Origin: JBBIWA01 sp037439425
GTDB taxonomy: Bacteria > Acidobacteriota > Blastocatellia > RBC074
Direction: 5' to 3'
Assembly (NCBI GenBank): GCA_037439425.1
Contig: JBBIWA010000004.1
Coordinates: 82,386-146,385 of the forward strand
Length of the DNA: 64,000 nucleotides
Part shown: positions 10,647 to 19,150 of the stretch, piece after piece
Layout of the letters: every line of letters begins with the position of its first letter
Numbering within the stretch: the stretch's first letter is position 1
The notes under the pieces: model-generated
The model's input: only the letters and a program-made list of their open reading frames with translations
Database searches by the model: none
What the model was told of the DNA's origin: nothing
Translations under genes and position numbers: made by a program

Positions 10647-10976
10647 ATGGCTGAAGAACAAGTGGGCGTAGGAATGGGAGCGGTCAATGCGCCGCCACAG
10701 GCACCGAAGCCGATGAAAGCGGGACAGACTGTCTGCAACCAACGCGATGAGAAAGGCAAGCTCTGTGCTGGGCCGCTGAAACGGATTCCCCAGGAGGGCT
10801 ATCGTTCTTATCATGAAATCGAAGGTCTGGAAGTCATCTATCGTTGCGGCAAGTGTCTGACGCTTTATCAGGGGCCGCCTATCGGACACCTGCGTGACCC
10901 ACGGATGGGGCGCTTCATTCTTTCCACACCCCCTGACATCACTCCGCCAGAGCCGGCTCCTGAAAAAGGGGCTTGA
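10647..10976 (+). CDS. Small cysteine-rich protein of unknown function
   Basis: I do not recognise this 109-residue protein. It has four cysteines, at residues 30, 40, 67 and 70 (the last two as CGKC), arranged like a split zinc-ribbon or knuckle. A Pro/Ala-rich start (about 1-27) and a Pro/Glu-rich end flank this core. There is no signal peptide or membrane segment. It starts 50 bp after the AtpZ-like gene on the same strand, with a GGGAGTGACTGAAGCG stretch before the ATG, so it probably belongs to the same transcript. Metal binding is an inference from the Cys spacing. No operon partner reveals a function. Confidence 0.65.
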   Translation: MAEEQVGVGMGAVNAPPQAPKPMKAGQTVCNQRDEKGKLCAGPLKRIPQEGYRSYHEIEGLEVIYRCGKCLTLYQGPPIGHLRDPRMGRFILSTPPDITPPEPAPEKGA

Positions 10977-11157
10977 AACTAAATTCCTGCTCCTACTTAT
11001 GGTCAAAAGGGACTTGGCCGCTACGGCCCTGTTAGCGTCGCCACCGGCTATTTGCTAAATCCCCTACGGGGGGCCCCTTGCTTTCAATCCCTAACCGCAA
11101 TCTGATGTTGAGCTTCCCCCCAAACGAACAGCCATGGCGGGGAGTCTTAGAAAAAGG

Positions 11158-11187
11158 TTGACAGAGTCTGCTCACCGGGCATAAATT
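11158..11187 (+). promoter_or_regulatory. Candidate sigma-70 promoter
   Basis: The 373-bp gap between the Cys-rich gene and the next plus-strand gene holds TTGACA at 11158-11163 and TAAATT at 11182-11187, 18 bp apart. Transcription from here would give a leader of about 155 bases before the ATG at 11350. The rest of the gap (10977-11150) shows only G/C-rich short palindromes and no open frame worth calling. Confidence 0.5.
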
Positions 11188-11349
11188 ATGTGCCGCTCTA
11201 TATTCTCCGATTTTTACTCTACCTGGTTTCGTAAGTTGCGGTATTTATCTCAAAATAAGGGTCTGAGGAACTAATTAAGCCACCTGCCGGAGTTGTTGAG
11301 AATAAGTCTCCGGATCACTTGTTGATTCGGTCAAAGGTAGAGAAAACTT

Positions 11350-11565
11350 ATGGTGCCCCATCCTACGTATACCTTCCTTAAATTTTGTCCTCGATGTGAT
11401 TACGCTAACACCACCGCTGATGTCTATTGTGCTCAATGCCGGCTGCGGCTTGTACCTACTATAGTAACGCGCCTGCCGTACCGCGACTCGAGAGGATGGT
11501 GGAAATGGGCGCTTCTTATCAGTGGCGCAGTTGGGTTCGTCTTCTCTCTGCTGCTCAGATGGTGA
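11350..11565 (+). CDS. Zinc-ribbon membrane miniprotein
   Basis: This 71-residue protein has a Cys4 zinc ribbon (CPRC at residues 13-16 and CAQC at 27-30) followed by a short linker and one C-terminal hydrophobic helix (about 51-70, WKWALLISGAVGFVFSLLL). It probably sits in the inner membrane with the ribbon in the cytoplasm. Family and function are unknown; zinc-ribbon plus single-helix proteins are common accessory or anchor proteins. It has its own candidate promoter at 11158-11187 and a strong hairpin just downstream. A second protein with the same parts in the opposite order (helix then ribbon) is at 36083-36262. Confidence 0.65.
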   Translation: MVPHPTYTFLKFCPRCDYANTTADVYCAQCRLRLVPTIVTRLPYRDSRGWWKWALLISGAVGFVFSLLLRW

Positions 11566-11595
11566 GAGTCGAGGCGAGTCAGGAAGGAATTAGAT

Positions 11596-11630
11596 CCTAG
11601 TCAGGCACGCCTCCGGCGTGCCTGACTAGG
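11596..11630. terminator. Perfect 16-bp-stem hairpin between convergent genes (possible bidirectional terminator)
   Basis: CCTAGTCAGGCACGCC pairs perfectly with its complement across a three-base loop. It lies between the plus-strand zinc-ribbon gene and the 3' end of the minus-strand acyl-CoA dehydrogenase, where a bidirectional terminator is expected. No long T-run follows on either side. The core GTCAGGCACGC also occurs in the palindromic repeats and MITE-like elements near 48.8, 53.3, 54.6 and 59 kb, so it may be a dispersed repeat serving as terminator. Confidence 0.7.
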
Positions 11631-11656
11631 AAGTTTCGCAAGGGCCGGGAAAGAAA

Positions 11657-12865
11657 CTATGCGCCAGGCCGATAAGGCGGTAGCTCAAAGTCTCGCTCTT
11701 TATCCTTCCGATAGCCCAACGCATAATCGGCTTGCATCAGGGTGTGAATCTCCCGCGTCCCTTCGTAGATGACGGCGGCTTTGCAGTTGCGGAAGTAGCG
11801 CTCCACGGGATAATCGTTAGTGTAGCCGTTGGCCCCGTGGATTTGAATAGCATCGCTTGCGGCACGCTCTGAACGCACTGTGGCCTGCCACTTGGCCAGC
11901 GAAGTCTCTTTCGTATTGCGACGGCCTTCGTTCTTGAGCCAGCCAGCGCGCAGCCAGAGCAAGCGGCACATCTCGTAGTCAGCCTCCATGTTAGCAATCA
12001 TCTGCTTGACCAATTGGTGCTGCCCGATGGGCACGCCGAAGGTCTTGCGCTCTCTGGCGTAAACCACCGAAGCATCACGACAAGCGCGAATGATGCCGGT
12101 GGCTCCAGCCGCGACTGTGTAGCGCCCCTGCTCCAGCGCAAACATTGCAATCTTGAACCCATCGCCCTCCTTGCCGAGCATGTTCTCTTGCGGCACGCGG
12201 ACATCTTGCAAGGAAAAGTAGCCAGTATTGCCCGCGCGGATGCCCAGCTTGCCGTGGATCGTGCCAGAAGAGAAGCCTTTCATCCCACGCTCGACGATAA
12301 AACAGGAGATGCCCGAATGATCACGCACCTTCTTCTTTTCCAGATCAGTCCAGCAAAAGAAGAGAAAGTTATCCGCCACATCGCCCAAACTGATCCACAT
12401 CTTCTCCCCATTGAGTATCCATTGGTTGCCATCGCGCCGCCCCGTTGAGTTCATACCCACTACATCGGAACCAGCACCCGGTTCAGTCAATCCATAAGTA
12501 GCCAGCCGTTCGCCTTTAGCTTGGGGCACTAGGTACTTCTGCTTCTGCTCTTCTGTCCCACAACTGAGTAAGGTCAACGAATTGAGTCCCACGTGGACCG
12601 ACATAATGACGCGCAAGAAGGTGTCGACTGCTTCGAGTTCCTCACAGGCGATGCCGAGCGAGATGTAATCGAAACCCGCCCCGCCGTACTTCTGCGGGAT
12701 GCAGATGCCGAGTAATCCCAGTTCCGCCATCTTTTTGGCAATCGCCGGATCAAACTCCTGTTTCTCGTCCAGCTCCTTGATGCGTGGGGCAACTTCTTTG
12801 GTGGCAAACTCACGCACCATTTTCTGTATCGCCAAGTGATCTTCGTTCAAATCGAAACCGATCAT
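11657..12865 (-). CDS. Acyl-CoA dehydrogenase
   Basis: This is an FAD-dependent acyl-CoA dehydrogenase that introduces the alpha,beta double bond in fatty-acid or branched-chain acyl-CoA oxidation, passing electrons to ETF. From the ATG at 12865 it has 402 residues, typical for the family; an upstream frame to 12961 adds 32 unlike residues. Family marks are the YGLTEPGAGSDV signature, GEKMWISLGDVADNFLFFCW, ERKTFGVPIGQHQLVKQMIANM, the QIHGANGYTNDYPVERYFRN segment and YEGTREIHTLM near the C-terminus, where the short-chain enzymes carry their catalytic Glu (in the YEGTRE segment). The exact substrate cannot be read. It stands alone, 538 bp downstream of pdxA on the same strand. Confidence 0.95.
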   Translation of the reverse strand: MIGFDLNEDHLAIQKMVREFATKEVAPRIKELDEKQEFDPAIAKKMAELGLLGICIPQKYGGAGFDYISLGIACEELEAVDTFLRVIMSVHVGLNSLTLLSCGTEEQKQKYLVPQAKGERLATYGLTEPGAGSDVVGMNSTGRRDGNQWILNGEKMWISLGDVADNFLFFCWTDLEKKKVRDHSGISCFIVERGMKGFSSGTIHGKLGIRAGNTGYFSLQDVRVPQENMLGKEGDGFKIAMFALEQGRYTVAAGATGIIRACRDASVVYARERKTFGVPIGQHQLVKQMIANMEADYEMCRLLWLRAGWLKNEGRRNTKETSLAKWQATVRSERAASDAIQIHGANGYTNDYPVERYFRNCKAAVIYEGTREIHTLMQADYALGYRKDKERDFELPPYRPGA

Positions 12866-13403
12866 TTCCAATCTGCCTTTCTGTAAGGTTAATCCCCTCT
12901 CCCTGAGAGAGGAAGTGGCGCTGATCCGGAGAGCACGCTTGCCAAGATCATAGCTAGCCACCAGAAGTTTGCCAAGCCGTAGAAGCCGGAAAAGAAAGTT
13001 TCGCCCGTTACTAAGCCGGAGAGCGAATCTTCCCGCTCCTGATTCCCAATCCGAGATCTTCGAGCCAGGCGCCTGCTTCTGCTCACATCTGCCGGACAGT
13101 CTCCTAGTAATCCAACGAAACTTTGAGCAGCTCCCCCATTATCGCTGCTGCCTATGGCCTTACTCTCTCGCCCGACCACCCGGAGCCAGCAACCACCTGA
13201 CTGCTGACCGCTAAAGAGTGATCACCCAGGTGAAAATTAAATTGCTCCCAAACGGTCCCAGCTTCGGCCCTCAGCAGTAACGCTTCAGCTGGGCTTGACC
13301 CAGTTAGTTTGACTTTCTGAAGTCAGGACAGGAACTTGCCGGGAGTGCTGCCTACAGGCGCCGATCACTGAAATCTCGTTGTAGATTTAGCTTTAGGAGC
13401 TCG
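12866..13403. other. Intergenic region without recognised features
   Basis: The 538 bp between pdxA and the acyl-CoA dehydrogenase contain only short unsupported frames. I see no clear promoter, terminator, RNA gene or repeat here. Confidence 0.6.
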
Positions 13404-14435
13404 CTAACCACGGTGTGTCTGCTTAACCAGCTCAACCGCCAGCTTGATAGCAGCAATCATGCTCGAAGGATCAGCTTTCCCCTGCCCAGCAATGTCGAAG
13501 GCCGTGCCGTGATCGACGGAAGTGCGAATGAAAGGTAACCCCATTGTGACATTGACTGCTTCGCCAAAGGAGAGACATTTGACTGGGATCAACCCTTGAT
13601 CGTGATAGCACGAGATGACGATATCGAACTCTCCTCGCGCAGCCCGCAGAAAGATGGTATCCCCGGAGAATGGCCCGCTCACATTGATGCCGTCCTGCAA
13701 GCGACATGACTCGATGGCTGGTATCATTTCAGTAGCCTCTTCAACTCCGAATAAGCCACCTTCGCCTCCGTGCGGATTGAGCGCCGCCACTGCAATGCGC
13801 GGTTGCTCAATCCCATAACGAATCAGCTCGCGATGGACCAGCCGGATCAGGCGCTCCAGCCTTGCTTTCTTCACCCAGGTAACCGCTTTGGCCAGCGGCA
13901 GGTGCGTCGTCAGCAAGGCTACGCGCAAGCTGGGCGAGATAAAAGCCATGGCAAAATCTTCTGTCCCAGTGAGGTGAGCCAGAAATTCTGTGTGCCCTGG
14001 AAAAGAGTGACCGCTGAGAAAGAGTGCGCTTTTATTGATCGGCGCGGTCGTCATCGCCTCTAGCTCTCCTCTCAAACACAGCTCTACTGCTGCCTTAATG
14101 AACTCAGCCGCAGCTTGCCCGCAGGCAGCTTGCTCCTTGCCCATTTCAATCGAGCCAGGCACGTTATTCAGGTTGTAGACGAGAGGGAACCTCAGCTGGG
14201 CCGACAGTGGTGTTGCTGGATTGACCACCTCAAAGCCGGGCTCCAGGTTAAAGATTCTGGCCCACCGCGCCAGATATTGTGCATCTCCAATGACCACCGG
14301 AGCGCAGATGGCAAGCACCTCAGGATTAGTCACTGCTTTCAACGTCACCTCTGGGCCAATGCCTGCCGGATCGCCCATGGTGATCCCGAGGCGTGGGCGC
14401 AAGCTTGCCAATCGCTCACCCTGCGGCTTTTTCAT
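13404..14435 (-). CDS. pdxA: 4-hydroxythreonine-4-phosphate dehydrogenase
   Basis: PdxA oxidises 4-phosphohydroxy-L-threonine in the deoxyxylulose-5-phosphate-dependent route to pyridoxal phosphate. From ATG 14435 it has 343 residues, close to the usual 330. Visible motifs are GITMGDPAGIGPEV at the N-terminus, TAPINKSALFLSGHSFPGHTEFLA with metal-binding His near residue 150, AALNPHGGEGGLFG and CYHDQGLIPVKCLSF plus RTSVDHGTAFDIAGQGKADPSS near the C-terminus, which contribute the other metal-binding His residues. A start at 14477 would add 14 Arg-rich residues. It lies 173 bp after the Hfq-like gene on the same strand, with no other vitamin B6 gene nearby. Confidence 0.95.
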   Translation of the reverse strand: MKKPQGERLASLRPRLGITMGDPAGIGPEVTLKAVTNPEVLAICAPVVIGDAQYLARWARIFNLEPGFEVVNPATPLSAQLRFPLVYNLNNVPGSIEMGKEQAACGQAAAEFIKAAVELCLRGELEAMTTAPINKSALFLSGHSFPGHTEFLAHLTGTEDFAMAFISPSLRVALLTTHLPLAKAVTWVKKARLERLIRLVHRELIRYGIEQPRIAVAALNPHGGEGGLFGVEEATEMIPAIESCRLQDGINVSGPFSGDTIFLRAARGEFDIVISCYHDQGLIPVKCLSFGEAVNVTMGLPFIRTSVDHGTAFDIAGQGKADPSSMIAAIKLAVELVKQTHRG

Positions 14436-14608
14436 AAGATGATGGACTCGGCTCTTGGTCTCTCTCCGCTCTCTCAAGAGAGACAGACTTGAGCGGCAAG
14501 CTGGAGAGGCAAGGTGGCCAAGTTGGTGGCTCAGTCTAAGGGCCCTACTAACGGTCAGTCATTGAAATTCCAAGGTGTTTCAGGCCGCTCGCTCAGGCGC
14601 TGGGTCAA

Positions 14609-14977
14609 CTATTCTTCGTCCTTACCCTCCGTATCCTTGTAGAGGTATTTAATGTTGTGTTTGAGGATCAGAAGGTTGGGAGCGTCCTGGCGATGCAGCT
14701 TGATACAGTTTTTGTCGTACCATTCAATGACTCCGTGCAACTCCTCGCCATCTTGCAGCACCACTACCATGGGCGTGCGAGCATCCATTTGCTTCTTGTA
14801 ATAGAAGGTCTCAGCATTGGTCTGCTCTGGAGGAATACGCTTGCGCGGTTGTGCGCTGCTTGAGGTGCTACTGCTGGGCTGCTGCTGAGCTTGCGCTTGC
14901 TGAACCTGGCGCGCAGCCTGTTGCTGCTCTCGCTCTTTGATCTCCGCTAATGTGGTGCGAATCAGTTTCCTATTCAC
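14609..14977 (-). CDS. Hfq-like (Sm-fold) RNA-binding protein with Gln-rich N-terminal extension
   Basis: The last 60 residues of this 122-residue protein fit an Sm/Hfq fold: FYYKKQMDARTPMVVVLQDGEELHGVIEWYDKNCIKL matches Sm1 (a G-x-x-L-x-G-type turn read as GEELHGVIEWYD), and LLILKHNIKYLYK matches Sm2, keeping the KH dipeptide of Hfq's YKHAIS. Hfq forms hexameric rings that pair small RNAs with mRNAs. Hfq normally starts with a short segment and ends with a disordered tail. Here a 60-residue tail rich in Gln, Ala and Ser precedes the fold. The start is GTG at 14977, preceded by GGAGGGGA seven bases upstream. It is located between ftsZ and pdxA on the same strand. Confidence 0.75.
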   Translation of the reverse strand: MNRKLIRTTLAEIKEREQQQAARQVQQAQAQQQPSSSTSSSAQPRKRIPPEQTNAETFYYKKQMDARTPMVVVLQDGEELHGVIEWYDKNCIKLHRQDAPNLLILKHNIKYLYKDTEGKDEE

Positions 14978-15001
14978 TTAAGTTCCCCTCCATCAAAAGA
15001 T

Positions 15002-15024
15002 GGTCTGGACGGCGTTACCAGACC
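15002..15024 (-). promoter_or_regulatory. Small hairpin in the leader of the Hfq-like gene
   Basis: GGTCTGG (15002-15008) and CCAGACC (15018-15024) form a seven-base-pair stem, 25 bp upstream of the GTG start, and overlapping GACGG-type repeats extend it. The remainder of the 428-bp gap 14978-15405 between ftsZ and this gene shows no frame or repeat I can support. A role in translation control is possible but unproven. Confidence 0.35.
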
Positions 15025-15405
15025 GTCCGTGGAATTACGGCCGCAGTATTGTGTACTGATCAAGCGCCCGAAGTTAGCTACGACGTGGAGTCTCTCGCTG
15101 GATCATCTCCGCCAGTGGGCCATTGCTCTGCGCTCTGAGTGGAACGAAGCAAAGTTAGCCGTGCACCAGAGAACTTAGTCGAGAACTTCCTCAAGAGAGA
15201 TCAACCGAGGAGTGAAGCGGGAATCCCCATCAGCGTCAAGCCAATACGCCGGGGCGACTAACACTATACTGCTGCTCGTTGATGAGTCAATGCTACCTTA
15301 AAGTACTTGATCTGTGCAAGTGAAATGTGAGGAGAAGCAACCTGAAAGCTGGGTGGCCAAGCTGAAGAAGTTAGAAGCCAGCGCCGCTTGACTTCTCACT
15401 TGCTT

Positions 15406-16539
15406 TCAGTCAGCCTTCTTGCGAATAAACGTGGGCACATCATAATCCTCAGCCGCACGAGCAGGCTGCGCTTGAGGCCCGCTATTGCTGGGACGCGCTG
15501 CGGGAGAGCTGCGCGCTGGCACGGGGAAATTGTGGAGATTCTCGTTTGCGCGCTCTCTCTCGAAACCGGTCGCAATCACCGTGATCTTCATCTCGTCTTT
15601 CATCCGCGTATCGGTCACTGTGCCAAAGATGATGTTGGCATCGGGATGGGCAGCGTTGTGAATGATCTGCATCGCCTCGTCCACCTCGAAAAGTGTCAGA
15701 TCCTCTCCCCCAGTGATATTGACCAGTACGCCCCTGGCCCCTTCAATCGAGGCCTCTTCCAGCAGCGGGCTGGAAATGGCTCTTTGCGTTGACTCAAGCG
15801 CTTTGCTCTCCCCGGAGGCACGCCCGGTCCCCATCAAGGCGATCCCCATCCCTTTCATAATCGCCTTCACATCAGCGAAGTCAACGTTGATGTCCCCAGG
15901 AACGGTGATCAAGTCCGAGATGCCTTGAACCGCCTGACGCAAGACATCATCCGCCAGGCGGAAGGAATCGGCTAGCGTCACTTTACGATCCACCGTCTGT
16001 TTGAGCCGTTCATTGGGAATGGTGATCAAGGTATCAACCACCGAACGCAATTCTTGTAAGCCTGCTTCTGCCTGCCGCATACGGTGGCGACCTTCGAAGG
16101 GAAAAGGCTTGGTGACTACTGCGACCGTGAGCGCACCCAGCTCGGTAGCCAGCGAGGCGATGATCGGAGCGGCACCTGTCCCTGTGCCGCCGCCCATGCC
16201 TACAGTGACAAACACCATGTCGGCCCCTTCGAGAGCCTCGATAATCTTCTCCGTATCCTCCAGCGCCGCATCACGCCCGATCTCAGGATTGGCGCCTGCG
16301 CCTAGCCCCTTGGTGAGCTTCGCGCCAATCTGGATCTTGACCGGGGCCAGCGATCTCTTGAGCGCCTGGACATCGGTGTTGGCCACTAGGAACTCAATCC
16401 CTTCGATATTGGCCTCGATCATGTGATTGACGGCGTTACACCCCCCACCTCCCACGCCGATCACCTTGATGCACGCCCCCGCAACTGGTGGCTCATCACC
16501 GAAGGTAAAATTCAATCCGATGCGATCCTCTGCTGTCAT
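15406..16539 (-). CDS. ftsZ: Cell division protein FtsZ
   Basis: FtsZ is the tubulin-like GTPase that polymerises into the division ring. The 377-residue product shows the N-terminal GVGGGGCNAVNHMI nucleotide loop, VANTDVQAL, the tubulin signature GGGTGTGAAPIIA near residue 118, and the T7-loop region NVDFADVKAIM. It ends in a variable linker and the conserved peptide DVPTFIRKKAD, which docks FtsA and other division partners. GCAGGAGG precedes the ATG. A 353-bp gap with its own candidate promoter separates it from ftsA, unlike the tight spacing elsewhere in the cluster, so separate ftsZ expression is likely. Confidence 0.98.
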   Translation of the reverse strand: MTAEDRIGLNFTFGDEPPVAGACIKVIGVGGGGCNAVNHMIEANIEGIEFLVANTDVQALKRSLAPVKIQIGAKLTKGLGAGANPEIGRDAALEDTEKIIEALEGADMVFVTVGMGGGTGTGAAPIIASLATELGALTVAVVTKPFPFEGRHRMRQAEAGLQELRSVVDTLITIPNERLKQTVDRKVTLADSFRLADDVLRQAVQGISDLITVPGDINVDFADVKAIMKGMGIALMGTGRASGESKALESTQRAISSPLLEEASIEGARGVLVNITGGEDLTLFEVDEAMQIIHNAAHPDANIIFGTVTDTRMKDEMKITVIATGFERERANENLHNFPVPARSSPAARPSNSGPQAQPARAAEDYDVPTFIRKKAD

Positions 16540-16771
16540 CCTGCGCCTCCTGCTTTAACTCAACTGCTTTTGGCTTCTTCTCAACACTCGCTTAAGCTTC
16601 CCGGGGCAATTTCAATTCATTTCGGTTACCACTGGCCCGTCACGCATGAACTGCTCGAAAGAGGAAGAACCAGGCTGAGGCTCAGAAAACCTGATTGACC
16701 AAGGATCAGTGAGTTATGAGAACCGCTGGTTCGCCCTGAGTTGTGGCACGTTATCTTGTGTGTGAGCGTGG

Positions 16772-16799
16772 ATTTTAGCACAAGATCTAGATTTTCCAA
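16772..16799 (-). promoter_or_regulatory. Candidate ftsZ promoter
   Basis: Read on the minus strand, TTGGAA (16799-16794) and TAAAAT (16777-16772) are 16 bp apart, inside the unusually long 353-bp ftsA-ftsZ gap. Transcription would give a leader of about 225 bases to the ftsZ ATG. I see no open frame or other repeat in this gap. The boxes match the sigma-70 consensus only in part. Confidence 0.4.
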
Positions 16800-16892
16800 T
16801 AGCCAATCGCAGATCCCTCAACATTTTTCGCCTGATTCTTGCCGAAGATCCACTTTCCACAGCTTCTTCTCTTTCATCCCTCAGCTATCTTT

Positions 16893-18140
16893 TCAGAGCA
16901 TGCCCAGCCAGCTTTTGACACGTTCGGTGACCGAATGTGCCATCGCCTTGCGTCCTGGCAATCGCCCACCTCCTATCAATCCTTGATTACAACGCCACCC
17001 ATAGAGAGCCAAGCCCACCGCAGTCGCATAACCGGGACCCTCCACCTTATCGGTCAGCCCACCCACTTCGCTGGGCGTGCCCACCCGCACTGGCGCATCG
17101 AAGACCTGCTCAGCAACCTCGACCACGCCATTGAGCAGGGCGCCACCGCCAGTGAGCACAATCCCGCTGGATAGCTGGCGTTCAAAACCGGCGTGCCGGA
17201 TCTCTTCCTGCACGTGGGTGAGAATCTCTTCGGCACGTGGCTCCAGAATGTCACACAGGATCTGACGCGAAAGCGTGCGCGGCGCACGTCCCCCGACACT
17301 GGGCACTTCAATCATCTCCGAGGCCAGATCCGCAGTCATCAAGGGCCGATAAGCGCAACCATATTCGCGTTTGATCCGCTCAGCCTCCGGAATCGGTGTC
17401 CGTAACCCGAAGGCAATATCGTTAGTGAAATGGCTCCCGCCAACTGGAAAGACTGCCGTATGCCACACCGCGCCGCGTTGGTAGATTGCCAGATTCGTGG
17501 TCTCACCACCGATATCGACCAGCGCCGCCCCAAACTCGCGATCTTCCTCAGTCAACACCGCTTCGGCCGCAGCCAGTGACGAAAGCATCATATCCGCAAC
17601 TGCCAGCCCCGCCCGATTGACGCTGGTGATGATGTTCTGCTTGGCGGCGATCGGACTGGTGATGATCCGAACCGAGACAGCCAAGCGTGATCCCAGCATG
17701 CCCAGCGGATCGCCAATTCCATCCTGATCATCCACGGTGAATTCCTGTGGCAAGACATCGGCAATTTCGCGCCCCGAAGGAATCGAGACAGCGCAAGCTG
17801 CATCAATCACTCGCTGGATGTCGTCACGGCTGATCTCGCGGTGGCGGCTGGAGACAGCGATCACGCCCTGGCTGTTGTGGCCTTTAATATGTGAGCCAGC
17901 CAGCCCGACGTAGGCTTCGTGAAGCTGAAGCCCTGAAATCAGCTCAGCGGCTTCGACGGCGCGTTTGATTGACTCGACCGCCGCATCCGGATTGACGATC
18001 ACTCCTTTGCGCAACCCTCTTGACTCGGCTTCACCAATGCCGACTACTTCGAGTCGACCATCCAATGGTTCTGCAACGACCGCCCGCACATTGGTCGTTC
18101 CAATATCCAGTCCAACAATATGCGAAGTCTTTTTTGCCAT
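16893..18140 (-). CDS. ftsA: Cell division protein FtsA
   Basis: FtsA is the actin-like ATPase that tethers FtsZ filaments to the membrane. The 415-residue product starts with the phosphate-1 motif VGLDIGTTNVRAVVAE, and has the 1C-domain segment with SIPSGREIADVLPQEFTVDDQDGI, the phosphate-2 region ALVDIGGETTNLAIY, and the adenosine motif GIVLTGGGALLNGV. It ends with an amphipathic helix (SVTERVKSWLGML) expected to bind the inner membrane. A GAGGT Shine-Dalgarno precedes the ATG. It lies between ftsQ and ftsZ in the expected order. Confidence 0.98.
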   Translation of the reverse strand: MAKKTSHIVGLDIGTTNVRAVVAEPLDGRLEVVGIGEAESRGLRKGVIVNPDAAVESIKRAVEAAELISGLQLHEAYVGLAGSHIKGHNSQGVIAVSSRHREISRDDIQRVIDAACAVSIPSGREIADVLPQEFTVDDQDGIGDPLGMLGSRLAVSVRIITSPIAAKQNIITSVNRAGLAVADMMLSSLAAAEAVLTEEDREFGAALVDIGGETTNLAIYQRGAVWHTAVFPVGGSHFTNDIAFGLRTPIPEAERIKREYGCAYRPLMTADLASEMIEVPSVGGRAPRTLSRQILCDILEPRAEEILTHVQEEIRHAGFERQLSSGIVLTGGGALLNGVVEVAEQVFDAPVRVGTPSEVGGLTDKVEGPGYATAVGLALYGWRCNQGLIGGGRLPGRKAMAHSVTERVKSWLGML

Positions 18141-18190
18141 TATTTACCTCGTGAAAGTGATGGGGTGACCAGTAACGAGCTTTCTCATTA

Positions 18191-19147
18191 CTACTGCGCC
18201 AATCCTACAATCACACGATCCGGTCGGGTGGTATTGAGATATGCCACCCGACCACCATTGATCAATCGCCTGGCATCGCTCACCTTGAGCAGACTCAAGG
18301 CTGAGAGGTCTTTGCGCTCGATAGCGCTGAGCACCTTGAGCGCTGCTTCCAGACGAGGCCGGAAGTCGCGCTCGCCGACCACTACGAGGAGGCGCCGCGA
18401 TGCCAGCCACAAGCGCACATCTTGCGGATCACTGAGCTCCACTTCGTCAACCATCCCCGAGAGTCGCCTCTCGCCCTGATCCAGTTCCGCGAGTAATTGC
18501 TGGTAAAGAAGCAAGCGACGGCGATTGGCTTCGCTGGCAGCTTCGTCATTGTTTTCATCCAATCCGCTGAGCAGCGGCGGGATCATTTCCTGGCCGAACT
18601 GAAGACGCTCGCCCAGGACCACGCCATCGCGATCCACCCAGACCAGCGCACCATTAGAACGGCGCGCCAGCGCCAGTGGTTCGCGCTCGTGAATAGTCAC
18701 CAGCAACTTGTCAGGCAGCACACGCACTACTTCCGCCTCGCGCACCCAGGGGTAGCGTTTGAGCGTTTGGCGCAGCTCTCTCAGGTCCGCCCGCCAGAGC
18801 CCCTCTGAAGTTCGCTCACGCAAGGCACGCTCCATCTCATCTTGCGAAGCTCGCACGATGCCGCGCCACTCAATCTCACGCAACGCGAAGAGGCTTGAGC
18901 TGGCGAAGACTCGATAAGCACTGATGAGCCCGACCACGACTAACGATACTGCGCCCAGCACTCCAATAATCCTCAGCCAGCGCCAGCCCTGGGAGGCCCG
19001 GAGCGATTGGCGCTGAGGGCGCGCAAACTCCTCCTTCGGCAATCCGGCTGGCCGCCGCCTGGGTGCTGAGACACGACGATGGCGCTCGGCCAGATCACTG
19101 GCCGCCGCCTTCTGGCCGTGAGTCGTTTTGGGTTGGAGCGCTTTCAT
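18191..19147 (-). CDS. ftsQ: Cell division protein FtsQ (POTRA-domain)
   Basis: FtsQ is a bitopic divisome protein that holds FtsL and FtsB in the periplasm. The 318-residue product has a long basic cytoplasmic N-terminus (about 1-55, with many Arg and Lys), one membrane helix (about 58-80, IIGVLGAVSLVVVGLISAYRV) and a POTRA domain (FALREIEWRGIVRASQDEM through VREAEVVRVLPDKLLVTIHEREPLA), then the FtsQ beta domain. Its order murB-ftsQ-ftsA is standard. It starts only three bases after the murB stop, consistent with coupled translation. Confidence rests on domain layout and synteny. Confidence 0.93.
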   Translation of the reverse strand: MKALQPKTTHGQKAAASDLAERHRRVSAPRRRPAGLPKEEFARPQRQSLRASQGWRWLRIIGVLGAVSLVVVGLISAYRVFASSSLFALREIEWRGIVRASQDEMERALRERTSEGLWRADLRELRQTLKRYPWVREAEVVRVLPDKLLVTIHEREPLALARRSNGALVWVDRDGVVLGERLQFGQEMIPPLLSGLDENNDEAASEANRRRLLLYQQLLAELDQGERRLSGMVDEVELSDPQDVRLWLASRRLLVVVGERDFRPRLEAALKVLSAIERKDLSALSLLKVSDARRLINGGRVAYLNTTRPDRVIVGLAQ

Positions 19148-19150
19148 GGC

